Source of the DNA: Sporanaerobium hydrogeniformans
Lineage (GTDB): Bacteria > Bacillota > Clostridia > Lachnospirales > Cellulosilyticaceae
Reading direction: 5' to 3'
DNA length: 64,000 bases
NCBI RefSeq assembly: GCF_002735925.1
Contig: NZ_PEDL01000015.1
Location: 33,675-97,674 of the forward strand
The notes under the pieces were generated by a model. The model ran no database searches. It was not told where the DNA came from and saw only the letters and a list, made by a program, of their open reading frames with translations. Positions 28,985 to 38,010 of this stretch are shown here, piece after piece. Position numbers and translations under genes: made by a program. Numbering within the stretch: position 1 is the first letter of the stretch; every line of letters begins with the position of its first letter.

Positions 28985-30175
28985 TTATTTTGTATAATTA
29001 TCAAAGTAACCTTGAATGTAAATGATAGGAGTACCTTTATCACCACTTCCACTTGTTAAGTCTGAAAGTGAACCAATAAGGTCTGTTAATCTTCTAGGAG
29101 TAGTGCCTTGAGCTGCCATACTACCTACAAGATCAGTTTCTTTATTACGAATATAATCAGAAATAGCTTCTTTAAGAGCATCACCACTTAAATGAGCAAA
29201 GTCGTTGTCAGCTAAGTATTTAAGCTTAACTTCATTAGGTTGACCATCAAGTCCTTTGGTATAAGCAGGAGAAACAACTGGGTCAGCAAGTTCCCATATT
29301 TTACCCACAGGATCTTTGAAAGCCCCATCTCCATAAACCATGACTTCTACAGTTTTACCTGTTTTTTCTTTAAGAAGTGCTTGGATACGGTCTACGACTA
29401 TTTGGCAGTTACGAGGGAAAAGCTTGACAGTTTCTTCAGTAGCTTTATTAGAGCCAAGAAGACCATAAGCTTCATTATAACCACTTCCGTCAATAGACTC
29501 ACATAAGATATCATCTAAGCCGCAAACTGTTTCTGCGCCATTTGCTTTTAAAATACGTTTCGTACGAACTCTTGTATGGATATCGCAGGTAATGACATGT
29601 TTTGTGTAATCCAAAATGGTTTTTGGATGATTAGAGAAAATAACTTCACATTCAGCACCACAAGATTCTACTAAGCTTTTATAGTATTCTATGTAATCAA
29701 CACCTGTAAAGGTATGTTTATTATAACCAAATAAATCACGGAATTGTTTTTCTGTTAAGACATCTGTCCAGGGATTAATACCTTTTTCATCTAAAAGATC
29801 AAGATCTACAAGATGATTACCTACCTCATCAGAAGGATAGCTTAGCATAAGAACAACCTTTTGGGTACCTTTTGCAATACCACGAAGACAAATCCCAAAA
29901 CGATTGCGACTAAGGATAGGGAAGATAACACCAATTGTATGCTCACCAAATTTGTTAGCAACATCTTTTGCAATGGCGTCAACAGAAGCATAATTCCCTT
30001 GAGCACGAGCTACAACTGCTTCTGTAACGGTTACGATATCTTGATCCTCAATACTAAAGCCTTCAGCTTCAGAAGCGGCCAGTACACTCTTTACAACGAT
30101 GTCAGCGATATCGTCTCCTTCACGAATAATGGGTGCACGAAGCCCTCTAACAACAGTTCCTACCATTCTTTCCAT
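28985..30175 (-). CDS. CofE-like gamma-glutamyl ligase (F420-0:L-glutamate ligase superfamily)
   Basis: The 396-residue protein matches the F420_ligase (CofE) superfamily pattern: VVRGLRAPIIREGDDIADIV at residue 8, VVARAQGNYASVDAIA near 50, then PILSRNRFG, VMLSYPSDEVGNHLVD and VMVYGDGAFKDPVGKIWELA. CofE adds glutamate to F420-0. No other F420 gene (cofC, cofD, cofG/H) is in the window, and most clostridia lack F420, so the true acceptor is probably different. GGAGAG precedes the ATG by about 8 nt. A LysR gene is divergent, which suggests it controls this gene. Confidence 0.8.
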   Translation of the reverse strand: MERMVGTVVRGLRAPIIREGDDIADIVVKSVLAASEAEGFSIEDQDIVTVTEAVVARAQGNYASVDAIAKDVANKFGEHTIGVIFPILSRNRFGICLRGIAKGTQKVVLMLSYPSDEVGNHLVDLDLLDEKGINPWTDVLTEKQFRDLFGYNKHTFTGVDYIEYYKSLVESCGAECEVIFSNHPKTILDYTKHVITCDIHTRVRTKRILKANGAETVCGLDDILCESIDGSGYNEAYGLLGSNKATEETVKLFPRNCQIVVDRIQALLKEKTGKTVEVMVYGDGAFKDPVGKIWELADPVVSPAYTKGLDGQPNEVKLKYLADNDFAHLSGDALKEAISDYIRNKETDLVGSMAAQGTTPRRLTDLIGSLSDLTSGSGDKGTPIIYIQGYFDNYTK

Positions 30176-30289
30176 TTTGAAATCTCTCCTTAAGTCTGTA
30201 TTTTAAAAAACTCATCTCTTGTACTATACACCATAACTGTGATATAAGTAAAATAAATGATAGTGATAAAAGGTATAAGGAGAAATTAT

Positions 30290-31204
30290 ATGTCTGTGCC
30301 ATTAGGTTTATATAAGATATTTATAGAAGTAGCTAAGTGCCAAAGCTTTTCCAAAGCCTCTAAAAATTTGTATATTACGCAGCCAGCAGTAAGTCAAGCT
30401 ATTATGCAATTAGAGGAACAGCTTAATGTGAGGCTTTTTACGAGAACAGCTAAGGGGGTAAGATTAACGAGAGAGGGAGAGTTACTTTACGAATATGCTC
30501 ATTCGGCTATTCAATTGATAGCTGCAGGAGAAAAAAAGTTGCTAGAAACACAAAATCTCTTAACAGGTGAATTACAAATAGGTGTAGGAGATACTATATC
30601 TAGATATTATCTTTTACCTTATTTAGAGAGCTTTCATAAAGAATATCCTTCTATAAAGCTAAAAATTATTAATCGTACAACGACTAAGCTATGTGATAAA
30701 ATTAAGGCAGGAACGATCGACTTAGCCATATGTAACTTACCTATTGAGGACAATCAGATTGAAGTGAGGAATTGCATGGAAGTACATGATATTTTTGTAG
30801 GTGGCAAGAGCTATAAGCAGCGTTCTAAAGAACCACTTAGCTTTGAAGAGTTAAGTACCTTACCACTTATTGTGCTGGATCAAAACTCTGTTTCTAGAAG
30901 ATATGTAGAGCAATTTATGCTTAGGAAAGGTGTAAAGATGAAACCGGATATTGAATTAGGTGCTCATGACTTGCTTCTTGAATTTGCTAAGATTGAATTA
31001 GGTGTTTCCTGTGTGATTAAGGAGTTTTCAGAAGAATACTTAGAGAAAAAAGAGTTATATCATTTAAGATTAGAGGAGGAAATACCAACTAGATATATAG
31101 GTGCTTGTTATTTGAAAAGTGTACCTTTATCTTCAGCAGCAACAGCATTTATAGAAGGCTTGCAACTTTCTATTCTTTCTTCTACAGATACGAAGGAGAA
31201 ATAA
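30290..31204 (+). CDS. LysR-family transcriptional regulator
   Basis: Residues 1-60 carry the LysR winged helix-turn-helix (SFSKASKNLYITQPAVSQAI, then LFTRTAKGVRLT). The rest is a substrate-binding-type effector domain with LQIGVGDTISRYYLLPYL near residue 97. AAGGAG lies 7 nt before ATG 30290, giving 304 residues; the in-frame ATG at 30257 lacks a site. It is divergent from the CofE-like gene with a shared 114-nt promoter region, the usual arrangement for a LysR activator and its target. The ligand is unknown. Confidence 0.9.
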   Translation: MSVPLGLYKIFIEVAKCQSFSKASKNLYITQPAVSQAIMQLEEQLNVRLFTRTAKGVRLTREGELLYEYAHSAIQLIAAGEKKLLETQNLLTGELQIGVGDTISRYYLLPYLESFHKEYPSIKLKIINRTTTKLCDKIKAGTIDLAICNLPIEDNQIEVRNCMEVHDIFVGGKSYKQRSKEPLSFEELSTLPLIVLDQNSVSRRYVEQFMLRKGVKMKPDIELGAHDLLLEFAKIELGVSCVIKEFSEEYLEKKELYHLRLEEEIPTRYIGACYLKSVPLSSAATAFIEGLQLSILSSTDTKEK

Positions 31205-31333
31205 GAATAGGAGCAAATAAAACATGAACAATATTTCTAAAAATAGAAAATATGTTAGATAAATATAATTATAATATTGATAATATTTGAAAAATTTGAT
31301 AATATAGCACTATAAAATAAAAGGGGTGTAAAA

Positions 31334-32725
31334 ATGGATAAATTTTTCAAACTTAAACAAAACGGTACAACAGTAAAAACCGAACTTTTAGCAGGACTTA
31401 CAACTTTCCTTACGATGTCCTACATACTATTTGTCAACCCAAGTATTTTAGCACTTACAGGTATGGATCAAGGAGCAGTATTTATGGCAACCCTGCTCTC
31501 AGCAGCCATTGGTACCTTTGTAATGGGATTTGTAGCCAATGTACCTTTTGCTCAGGCACCTGGTATGGGACTGAATGCTTTATTTACTTTTACCGTTGTT
31601 TTTGCATTAGGCTTTACCTGGCAGCAGGCATTAGCTATGGTGTTTATTTGTGGAATTATTAATATTATTATTACTGTAACTAAAATTAGAAAAATGATTA
31701 TTAAAGCCATCCCTGTTTCACTTCAATATGCCATTTCATCAGGTATTGGTTTATTTATTGCTTACATTGGAGTAAAGCAAGCACACTTTTTACAATTCAC
31801 AGGAGAAGCAAAAGATGCTCTTGTAGTAGGAGAAGCAAGTAATATTTACAAGCAAATCATTCCAAGTCTTGCAAACTTCCAAGAACCAGCAGCAATATTG
31901 GCTTTAATTGGGCTTGCCATTACGATTGTACTGATGATTATGAAGATTAACAGTGCTATTTTAATAGGAATTGTAGTGACAACCATTATAGGTATTTTTA
32001 TGGGTGTGACACAACTTCCAAACTGGAGCACAGTAAGCTTTGCACCACCAAGTTTAGCACCTACTTTCTTACAATTAGATTTTGTGGGACTATTTGCAGA
32101 CCCTAGTAAACTCTTCTTAGTAATTACAACTATTTTTGCTTTTTCTCTTTCAGATACGTTTGACACTATTGGTACTTTTTTAGGAACAGGTAGGAAATCA
32201 GGTATTTTTGATGCAGCTGACGAAGCAAGCTTTGCAGAGGGGAATTCTTTTTCATCTAAATTAGATAGAGCATTGTTTGCAGATGCAACAGCAACATCTA
32301 TTGGGGCTTTGTTAGGAACAAGTAATACAACAACTTATGTAGAAAGCGCAGCAGGTATTAGCCAAGGCGGTAAGACAGGGCTTACAGCTATTACTGTAGG
32401 GGCCTTATTCTTAATATCTGTTATCCTTGCACCTTTCATTGGGATTGTACCAGAAGCAGCTACGGCACCAGCACTTATTATTGTGGGGATTTTAATGGCT
32501 GAATCAATGGGGAAAATTAAGTGGGGAGACCTAGAAGAAGCTATTCCTGTATTTTTAACAATAGCCATGATGGCTTTTGCTTATAGCATCACTAATGGTA
32601 TTGCTGCAGGTTTTATTTTCTATTGTATAATTAAGATAGTAAAAGGTAAGGCCAAGGAAGTACATCCTATTATGTATATTGTATCTGTATTATTCCTATT
32701 AAATTATATTATTGGTGCACTATAG
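31334..32725 (+). CDS. NCS2/AzgA-type purine permease
   Basis: The 463-residue protein has about 12-14 membrane helices and AzgA/PbuG-branch landmarks: TELLAGLTTFLTMSYILFVN at residue 16, APGMGLNALFTF near 77, SSGIGLFIAYIG, and TSIGALLGTSNTTTYVESAA near 325. It imports hypoxanthine, guanine or adenine with protons. AAAGGGGTG lies about 6 nt before the ATG. No purine riboswitch is visible in the 129-nt upstream gap. Confidence 0.93.
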   Translation: MDKFFKLKQNGTTVKTELLAGLTTFLTMSYILFVNPSILALTGMDQGAVFMATLLSAAIGTFVMGFVANVPFAQAPGMGLNALFTFTVVFALGFTWQQALAMVFICGIINIIITVTKIRKMIIKAIPVSLQYAISSGIGLFIAYIGVKQAHFLQFTGEAKDALVVGEASNIYKQIIPSLANFQEPAAILALIGLAITIVLMIMKINSAILIGIVVTTIIGIFMGVTQLPNWSTVSFAPPSLAPTFLQLDFVGLFADPSKLFLVITTIFAFSLSDTFDTIGTFLGTGRKSGIFDAADEASFAEGNSFSSKLDRALFADATATSIGALLGTSNTTTYVESAAGISQGGKTGLTAITVGALFLISVILAPFIGIVPEAATAPALIIVGILMAESMGKIKWGDLEEAIPVFLTIAMMAFAYSITNGIAAGFIFYCIIKIVKGKAKEVHPIMYIVSVLFLLNYIIGAL

Positions 32726-32793
32726 AGAGCAGTATAAAAAACCTATTGGTATGAAGGAAGTAAAAAATGCTAGGGGTAAGAAAATATGGGACA

Positions 32794-32822
32794 TTGACAT
32801 AGAGCATGAAACCATGTATACT
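32794..32822 (+). promoter_or_regulatory. Promoter of the SRP RNA gene
   Basis: A perfect TTGACA, a 17-nt spacer and TATACT (32817-32822) stand about 30 nt before the predicted mature RNA 5' end. This is the strongest promoter-like sequence in the window and fits a highly expressed RNA. Confidence 0.85.
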
Positions 32823-32830
32823 AATTTACA

Positions 32831-32846
32831 TGACACATTAGTGTCA
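32831..32846 (+). other. Leader hairpin upstream of the SRP RNA
   Basis: TGACAC, loop ATTA, GTGTCA is a perfect stem lying between the predicted transcription start and the mature SRP RNA. It could guide 5' processing, but that is inference. Confidence 0.45.
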
Positions 32847-32852
32847 AAACAT

Positions 32853-33120
32853 TTCCGTGCTAGCCGGGGAGTCAGCGGTGCCTTGTACCTGCAATCCGCT
32901 AAAGCAGGGGTGATGCTTTGTCTGAGGCTTTCATTTGTTTGGTCTGCCCTTAGCAAGTAGTGATGACGACTGAGTCTTGCGCAATAAGCACTTATGAACC
33001 GTGTCAGGTCCGGAAGGAAGCAGCACTAAGTAAGCCCGCTTATGTGCCGCGAGGGTGCTTGGTTAGAGCTAACTACTAAGGTAACGCTTATAGATGACTG
33101 TCGAAGCAAAGTGCACGGAT
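32853..33120 (+). ncRNA. ffs: Signal recognition particle RNA (large Firmicutes type)
   Basis: The ends pair (CCGTGC at 32855-32860 with GCACGG at 33113-33118). Near the 5' end is GTGCTAGCCGGGGAGTCAGC, typical of the Alu domain. Domain IV is clear at about 33000-33030: GTCAGGTCCGGAAGGAAGCA, with its GGAA tetraloop and the asymmetric bulge bound by Ffh. The length of about 266 nt matches the large scRNA of Bacillus and Clostridium. It has its own promoter and terminator. It binds Ffh to target nascent membrane proteins. Confidence 0.96.
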
Positions 33121-33146
33121 TATAATAAAAATCATAATGAATAATT

Positions 33147-33177
33147 AAAAGTCACTCATATAAGAGTGACTTTTTTT
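33147..33177 (+). terminator. SRP RNA terminator
   Basis: AAAAGTCACTC / GAGTGACTTTTTTT with a 6-nt loop, 27 nt past the mature 3' end. Confidence 0.92.
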
Positions 33178-33307
33178 ATTAAGCTAAAAAGTCCTATACT
33201 TTAAATGTGTTTATAAAGAGAGTATTTTTTATTATGAATTAGCTTGGATTGAGGGAAGAACTAGGTTAATATAAAATTGTGAATAATAAAAAAATAAGGA
33301 GAAGCCT

Positions 33308-34441
33308 ATGATTTGTATCTCGATTTTATGGCAACTTATAATGAGTATATATACCTTGTATACAGGAAAGGCCACAGGAACTTATGGGAGTATAGGAGTA
33401 ATGGGAGCAGTCATTGTCCACCTCCTTATTTATTTAACCAATGCTATTATAAAAAGAGAAAAAATGCATCAATGGCTATATAGTATAGATTGCCTTTTTT
33501 TACTAGGAGCAGTTCTCTTTGTTCATAGTCAATTTGGGTTACTTTTAGTAACTACATGCCTTCAAATGAGTTTATATAAAGAAAAGAAATGGCCAATAGG
33601 GAGTTGTTTATTGTTTATTATAAGCTATGAATGGGTACAAGATAGTCTCTTAGGGCAACAATTTATTTTTTATGTATTAACTATCCTTGCCTTAAGTAGT
33701 GTTTATTATTATGAAAGAAAAGTACAAGAGGCTAAAAAGGTAAATGAAGAAATAAGAGAGAAGCTTTATTGCTTACAACAAAAGCTAATTATAGCAAATG
33801 AAGAGGCGGGACATATTAGAGAAGTTACTAAGGTGCAAGAACGTAATATACTTGCTCAAAAACTCCATGACAAGTTAGGACATGTACTATCAGCTAATAT
33901 TATGCAATTAGAAGCTGTTAAATTAGTATGGATGAAAGAGCCTAATAAGGGAAAGGAACTTTTAGAAAGCAGTATTCACAACTTACGTATGGGAATGGAT
34001 GATATTCGTCTTACTCTAAGAAGTATTAAGCCAGAACAAGCAGAGTTAGGGTTAAGTCATATTAAGAAACTATTAGAAGAGTTAAAGTATACTCAAAAGA
34101 TAAAAACAAGTTTAGAATTTGCAGGTGATATGGGAGGGATTAGTCCAAAAGTTTGGTATGTTATTGGCCAGAATTTGCAAGAAGCTATTACTAATCTTAT
34201 TAAATATTCAAAGGCAGATAGCTTTAAGGTTAAGATAGAGGTACATAGTCAGATTATTCGTATCCAGTTTAAAGATAATGGCAGAAATATAATGCACTAT
34301 AAAAAAGGAATGGGGCTTATAGGCATGGAGGAGCGTTTACAAGCCTTACATGGTAAGTTGATTATTAATACAGAAGATGGATTTGAAATTATTATGATTA
34401 TTGAAAGGAGGGAGGAAAATGAAGCTAGCTATAGTAGATGA
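33308..34441 (+). CDS. Sensor histidine kinase (NarL/HisKA_3 family)
   Basis: The 377-residue protein starts with about five hydrophobic helices (residues 1-135) and a coiled-coil. A HisKA_3 dimerisation helix follows, with the phospho-acceptor H187 in AQKLHDKLGHVLSANI. The ATPase domain shows NLQEAITNLIKYSKA (N-box) and GMGLIGMEERLQALHGKL. The small extracytoplasmic exposure suggests sensing within the membrane, as in DesK/LiaS-like kinases. AAGGAG lies 6 nt before the ATG. Its 3' end overlaps the response regulator by 23 nt. The ABC exporter follows in the same operon and is the likely target. Confidence 0.92.
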   Translation: MICISILWQLIMSIYTLYTGKATGTYGSIGVMGAVIVHLLIYLTNAIIKREKMHQWLYSIDCLFLLGAVLFVHSQFGLLLVTTCLQMSLYKEKKWPIGSCLLFIISYEWVQDSLLGQQFIFYVLTILALSSVYYYERKVQEAKKVNEEIREKLYCLQQKLIIANEEAGHIREVTKVQERNILAQKLHDKLGHVLSANIMQLEAVKLVWMKEPNKGKELLESSIHNLRMGMDDIRLTLRSIKPEQAELGLSHIKKLLEELKYTQKIKTSLEFAGDMGGISPKVWYVIGQNLQEAITNLIKYSKADSFKVKIEVHSQIIRIQFKDNGRNIMHYKKGMGLIGMEERLQALHGKLIINTEDGFEIIMIIERREENEASYSR

Positions 34442-35033
34442 TGATATATTAATTAGGGAGAGTTTAAAAATCATTATAGGGGCAGATGAAGAGATTGAGG
34501 TGGTAGCTACCGCTTCAAATGGTAAAGAAGCTATAAGTCTTATTGAAAAGGAAAATTTGGAGGTGCTCTTACTTGATTTAAGGATGCCAATTATGGATGG
34601 GATACAGGTTTTAAAATATCTTCAAAAAAGAAAAAAGGTATTACCTGTTCTTGTTTTAACAACCTTTGATGAGGATGAATTAATAAGAGAAGCTATAGGT
34701 AATGGGGCGGCAGGTTTTCTACTCAAAAATAGTACTCCTGATAAAATAATAGCAGCTATTAAAGCTGTTTTTGCAGGGAATGGCGCGTTTGAAAAAGAGG
34801 TTGTACATAAGTTAAATAGTAATTTAAGAGCTTATCAGAATAAAATGACAGCCTATGGGCTTACAGCAAGAGAATTAGAAATTGTTGAAAGTATAGCAGA
34901 AGGGCTTTCAAATAAAGAAATAGCTACTAAACTTTATATTTCCGAGGGAACTGTTAAAAATTACATTACATCTATTTTGACAAAGATGAACCTGACACAT
35001 CGTACACAAATAGCTATTACCTATCTAAGGTAA
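34419..35033 (+). CDS. Response regulator, NarL/LuxR type
   Basis: The 204-residue protein has a receiver domain with phospho-acceptor D53 (LLLDLRMP), acidic DDD at residues 8-10, and a LuxR-type helix-turn-helix at the end (LTARELEIVESIAEGLSNKE, then LYISEGTVKNYI). ATG 34419 has GGAGGGAGG a few nt upstream and lies within the kinase gene, so translation is probably coupled. The in-frame TTG at 34401 is less likely. The ABC gene starts 14 nt after the stop codon. Confidence 0.93.
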   Translation: MKLAIVDDDILIRESLKIIIGADEEIEVVATASNGKEAISLIEKENLEVLLLDLRMPIMDGIQVLKYLQKRKKVLPVLVLTTFDEDELIREAIGNGAAGFLLKNSTPDKIIAAIKAVFAGNGAFEKEVVHKLNSNLRAYQNKMTAYGLTARELEIVESIAEGLSNKEIATKLYISEGTVKNYITSILTKMNLTHRTQIAITYLR

Positions 35034-35047
35034 AGAGGAGATAAAAG

Positions 35048-35983
35048 ATGAAAATTGTACAGATACAAGGGCTTTATAAAAACTTTGGAGAAAAAGTAGC
35101 TCTTACTAATTTGAATTTAGAAGTTGAGGAAGGAGAAATTTATGGACTTTTAGGGCCTAATGGGGCGGGTAAGAGTACAACTCTTCATATTATATGTGGA
35201 CTTTTAAGACAAGATAGAGGAAATGTTCGAGTTTTTGGCAAAGAGACATGTAAACAGATGAAGGCTATTAAAGCCCATTTAGGTTTAGTACCTCAGGAAT
35301 TAGGACTTTTTGAAGAGCTAACAGCTTACGAAAATATAAGTTTTTTTGTTAGCCTTTATGGCATTAAAGGGAAAAAACTTGAGGAAAAAACGCTTAAGGC
35401 TCTTGAATTTGTTGGGCTTGAGGGAAAAAGAAGGGATAAGGTAAAGAGCTTTTCAGGTGGAATGAAGCGAAGATTAAACATAGCTTGTGCGATTGCACAT
35501 GAGCCTAGATTAATTATCATGGATGAGCCTACTGTGGGAGTAGATCCCCAGTCTCGTAAGCATATTTTAGAGGCCATTAAGTTTTTAAATAAAGAAGGGG
35601 CAACGATTATTTACACCACTCATTATATGGAAGAAGCAGAAGCACTTTGTGATCGCATAGCTATTATGGATAAAGGGTTATGTATTGCTGAAGGTAGTCA
35701 AGAGAATTTGAAGAGTATTATTAATGATAAAAATAGTTTTTGTATCCAAGTAGCCTATATAGAGAAGGTAGAAGAGGCTATTTTAAAAAATATCAAAGGC
35801 GTAGAGAGTATTCAATTTAAAGAGGATAGTATTCACATTGTTTCAAAAAAAGAAATTAGCTGCCTTGACCCTATCTTAAGTTATCTTGCACAAAGAGAGT
35901 GTGTAATTATGGGCGTAAATACACAAGTAACCAACTTAGAAAATGTATTTTTAGAATTAACAGGGCGTAAATTAAGGGATTAG
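35048..35983 (+). CDS. ABC transporter ATP-binding protein (ABC-2 exporter type)
   Basis: The 311-residue ATPase has Walker A GPNGAGKST (about 36-44), Q-loop VPQELGLFEELTAYEN, signature SFSGGMKRRLNIA, and Walker B LIIMDEPTVGVDPQSRKH. It ends with the roughly 90-residue C-terminal extension usual for CcmA/NatA-type exporters. Two ABC-2 permease genes follow. The operon kinase-regulator-ABC-permease-permease is a common form for bacteriocin or drug immunity and for NatAB-like pumps; the substrate is unknown. GAGGAG precedes the ATG. Confidence 0.93.
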   Translation: MKIVQIQGLYKNFGEKVALTNLNLEVEEGEIYGLLGPNGAGKSTTLHIICGLLRQDRGNVRVFGKETCKQMKAIKAHLGLVPQELGLFEELTAYENISFFVSLYGIKGKKLEEKTLKALEFVGLEGKRRDKVKSFSGGMKRRLNIACAIAHEPRLIIMDEPTVGVDPQSRKHILEAIKFLNKEGATIIYTTHYMEEAEALCDRIAIMDKGLCIAEGSQENLKSIINDKNSFCIQVAYIEKVEEAILKNIKGVESIQFKEDSIHIVSKKEISCLDPILSYLAQRECVIMGVNTQVTNLENVFLELTGRKLRD

Positions 35984-35992
35984 AGGTTAAAT

Positions 35993-36844
35993 ATGAAGAC
36001 TTTTATTATTGTAAAAAATAGTTTGAAGAGAAAATTTGCTGTTAGTAACTACATCAGTTTTATGCTCTTTTTTCCTCTATTTCTTAGTTTGTTATTTATT
36101 TTAGTTTTTTCCAACATGACTACATTAAAAGAGGAGGACAACCTTAAAGAGCAGGCAACATATGAAAAATTAGGTCATTTTGAAAATCAGCTTTACACTG
36201 TATCTTACTTAGAGCCTAAAAATAAGTCAGAGTCCTTACCACAGCCAGCTATTCAAATAGCTAGTACTATGCTTGTTTTTGCTATTTTACTTCAAGCGAC
36301 CTATGGTATGGAACAGATCCATTATTTAAATCAATGTGTGGGGAAAAGGGTATGTTTAGCACCTATTTCTAAAATGAGCATTTATATAGGTGAGTATTTA
36401 GCAAGTCTTTTGATAGCATTATTTGAAGGAATTGCTATAAGTATTTGCATGGAACTCTTTTTTAAAGTAGGTTTAAGTCGAAACAAAGGTGAATTATTCA
36501 TCATTATCTTATGCTGTAGTATGATGGCTATTGCAGTAGGAATAGGTATAGGTTTAATGATTAGAGATGAACTAGTGGGCTCTAGCTTGATTACCTTTTT
36601 TATTTTATTGGGAGCCTTTACTTCTGGTGGTCTCACACCAGGTATTATTGATTTTAAATTAATAAAAAAATTTTCTTTTTATACAGGAATTACTGATAGC
36701 ATTTTAGATATTTGTCAATGGGGTAAAGTACAACATATGGGAAGGCTTATAATGCTAACCTTAGGAATAGGATTATTTTTTATAAGTATAGGATATGTAG
36801 TTGCATGGAGGATAAAAAAATGGGGGGATAGACATGGAGACTAG
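35993..36844 (+). CDS. ABC-2-type transporter permease (first)
   Basis: The 283-residue protein has six hydrophobic helices: one near 20-40, and five between 80 and 275. An extracytoplasmic loop lies between the first two, the ABC-2 layout. GAGGT lies before the ATG, 9 nt after the ATPase gene. Its end overlaps the next permease by 11 nt. It probably forms a heterodimer with that protein. Confidence 0.82.
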   Translation: MKTFIIVKNSLKRKFAVSNYISFMLFFPLFLSLLFILVFSNMTTLKEEDNLKEQATYEKLGHFENQLYTVSYLEPKNKSESLPQPAIQIASTMLVFAILLQATYGMEQIHYLNQCVGKRVCLAPISKMSIYIGEYLASLLIALFEGIAISICMELFFKVGLSRNKGELFIIILCCSMMAIAVGIGIGLMIRDELVGSSLITFFILLGAFTSGGLTPGIIDFKLIKKFSFYTGITDSILDICQWGKVQHMGRLIMLTLGIGLFFISIGYVVAWRIKKWGDRHGD

Positions 36845-37928
36845 CTTGATTATTGCAAAAGAACATCTTAAATTATTTTTTTATAGACCACTTGCTTTTC
36901 TATTTTTTTGTTTGCCCATTGTAGTAACTTTGATTTTTGCCATAGCTTTTAGAGAAACTATTTATGAGCCCCAATACAAGGTCAGTATAGTAGGAGAGAG
37001 ACACATATCAGGGATTGATTTTCTGCTTCATCAACTGGATTTAGAGAAGGAAGCCTATTTTGATACAGAAGAAGTAGCGATAAAGCGGCTGATTAAAGGA
37101 GAGATAGATGGTATCTTATATATCGAAAGTAGTCAGTTTGTCGAGAATATTCTTAGTGGAGAAAAAGCAATAAGTTTAGTGATGAAAGCACCTAATCAAA
37201 AGACACAGGTACTTAAAGAAAGAGTAGACATAGCCTTAGAAAGAATTCAACAACTTGCTCGCAAAGGAGAAGACTTTAGCAAGCCTTTTGCACAGCTGCA
37301 GAGTGACCGGGTAAAGAAAAATGAAAAAAGTAAAGAGGTCATTTTGCAGAATTTTTCTCTTTTTGTTATGCTCTTTTTGTTTACTTGCAGTAAGAGTTTA
37401 GAAGTAATCTTAATAGAAAAAGAAACTTGGGCTTATGAAAAAATGATGACGACAAGTCTTACAAAAGGACAGTATGTAGTAGGACATTTAGCTGGGGCTT
37501 TTTTAATTTTGTTAGTGCAATTAGGAATACAAGGGCTTGTGATGAAGGGATTAGGATTTTCTTTTGCAATGAGTTATTTAGCCTTTATGGGAGTAGGGGT
37601 GATACTTATTTTGGTAGGAATAAGCATCAGTTTTTTGCTCTTAGTAAGTACGTCTAATAGAGAAAGCTATAGTTTATTTTGTAGTATTTGTATTACAACC
37701 TTATGTATGATTAGTGGCTGTATTTTCCCAGCAGAGCTACTTTCGGAGAAGTTAAATCAAATAGGGTACATTTCACCCATTCATTGGATAATGGTTATTT
37801 ATAGAGGTGTATTAGAAGGAGCTGAACCTTTGGCGCTATTAGGAGGAGTAGGTATTGCTATAGGGATTTCTATTATACTTATTCTCATTGCTGTTATTAT
37901 AGAAAATGAAAAGAAGAAGATTGCTTAA
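36834..37928 (+). CDS. ABC-2-type transporter permease (second)
   Basis: The 364-residue protein begins with one helix (about 17-35), then a soluble extracytoplasmic domain (about 40-170), then five helices, as in YhaP/NatB-like ABC-2 permeases. A late GCIFPAELLSEKLNQIGYIS segment followed by PIHW is typical of the family. GGGGGG lies 6 nt before the ATG and the gene starts inside its neighbour, suggesting coupled translation. It is the last gene of the two-component/ABC operon. Confidence 0.85.
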   Translation: METSLIIAKEHLKLFFYRPLAFLFFCLPIVVTLIFAIAFRETIYEPQYKVSIVGERHISGIDFLLHQLDLEKEAYFDTEEVAIKRLIKGEIDGILYIESSQFVENILSGEKAISLVMKAPNQKTQVLKERVDIALERIQQLARKGEDFSKPFAQLQSDRVKKNEKSKEVILQNFSLFVMLFLFTCSKSLEVILIEKETWAYEKMMTTSLTKGQYVVGHLAGAFLILLVQLGIQGLVMKGLGFSFAMSYLAFMGVGVILILVGISISFLLLVSTSNRESYSLFCSICITTLCMISGCIFPAELLSEKLNQIGYISPIHWIMVIYRGVLEGAEPLALLGGVGIAIGISIILILIAVIIENEKKKIA

Positions 37929-38010
37929 CTTACGAAGTTTTGTGGTATAATAAAGGTTAAGTAAAAAGAATGAAATAAAAAAGAAGTGAATTTTAAGGAA
38001 GGAGAAGAGC

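Noticed and set aside
31205..31333. Purine riboswitch before the NCS2 permease
   Set aside because: The gap lacks the paired loops and core bases of that aptamer and has no terminator structure.
32712..32960. 82-codon rightward ORF after the purine permease
   Set aside because: It overlaps the permease stop, the SRP promoter and the 5' part of the SRP RNA; the RNA explains the sequence.
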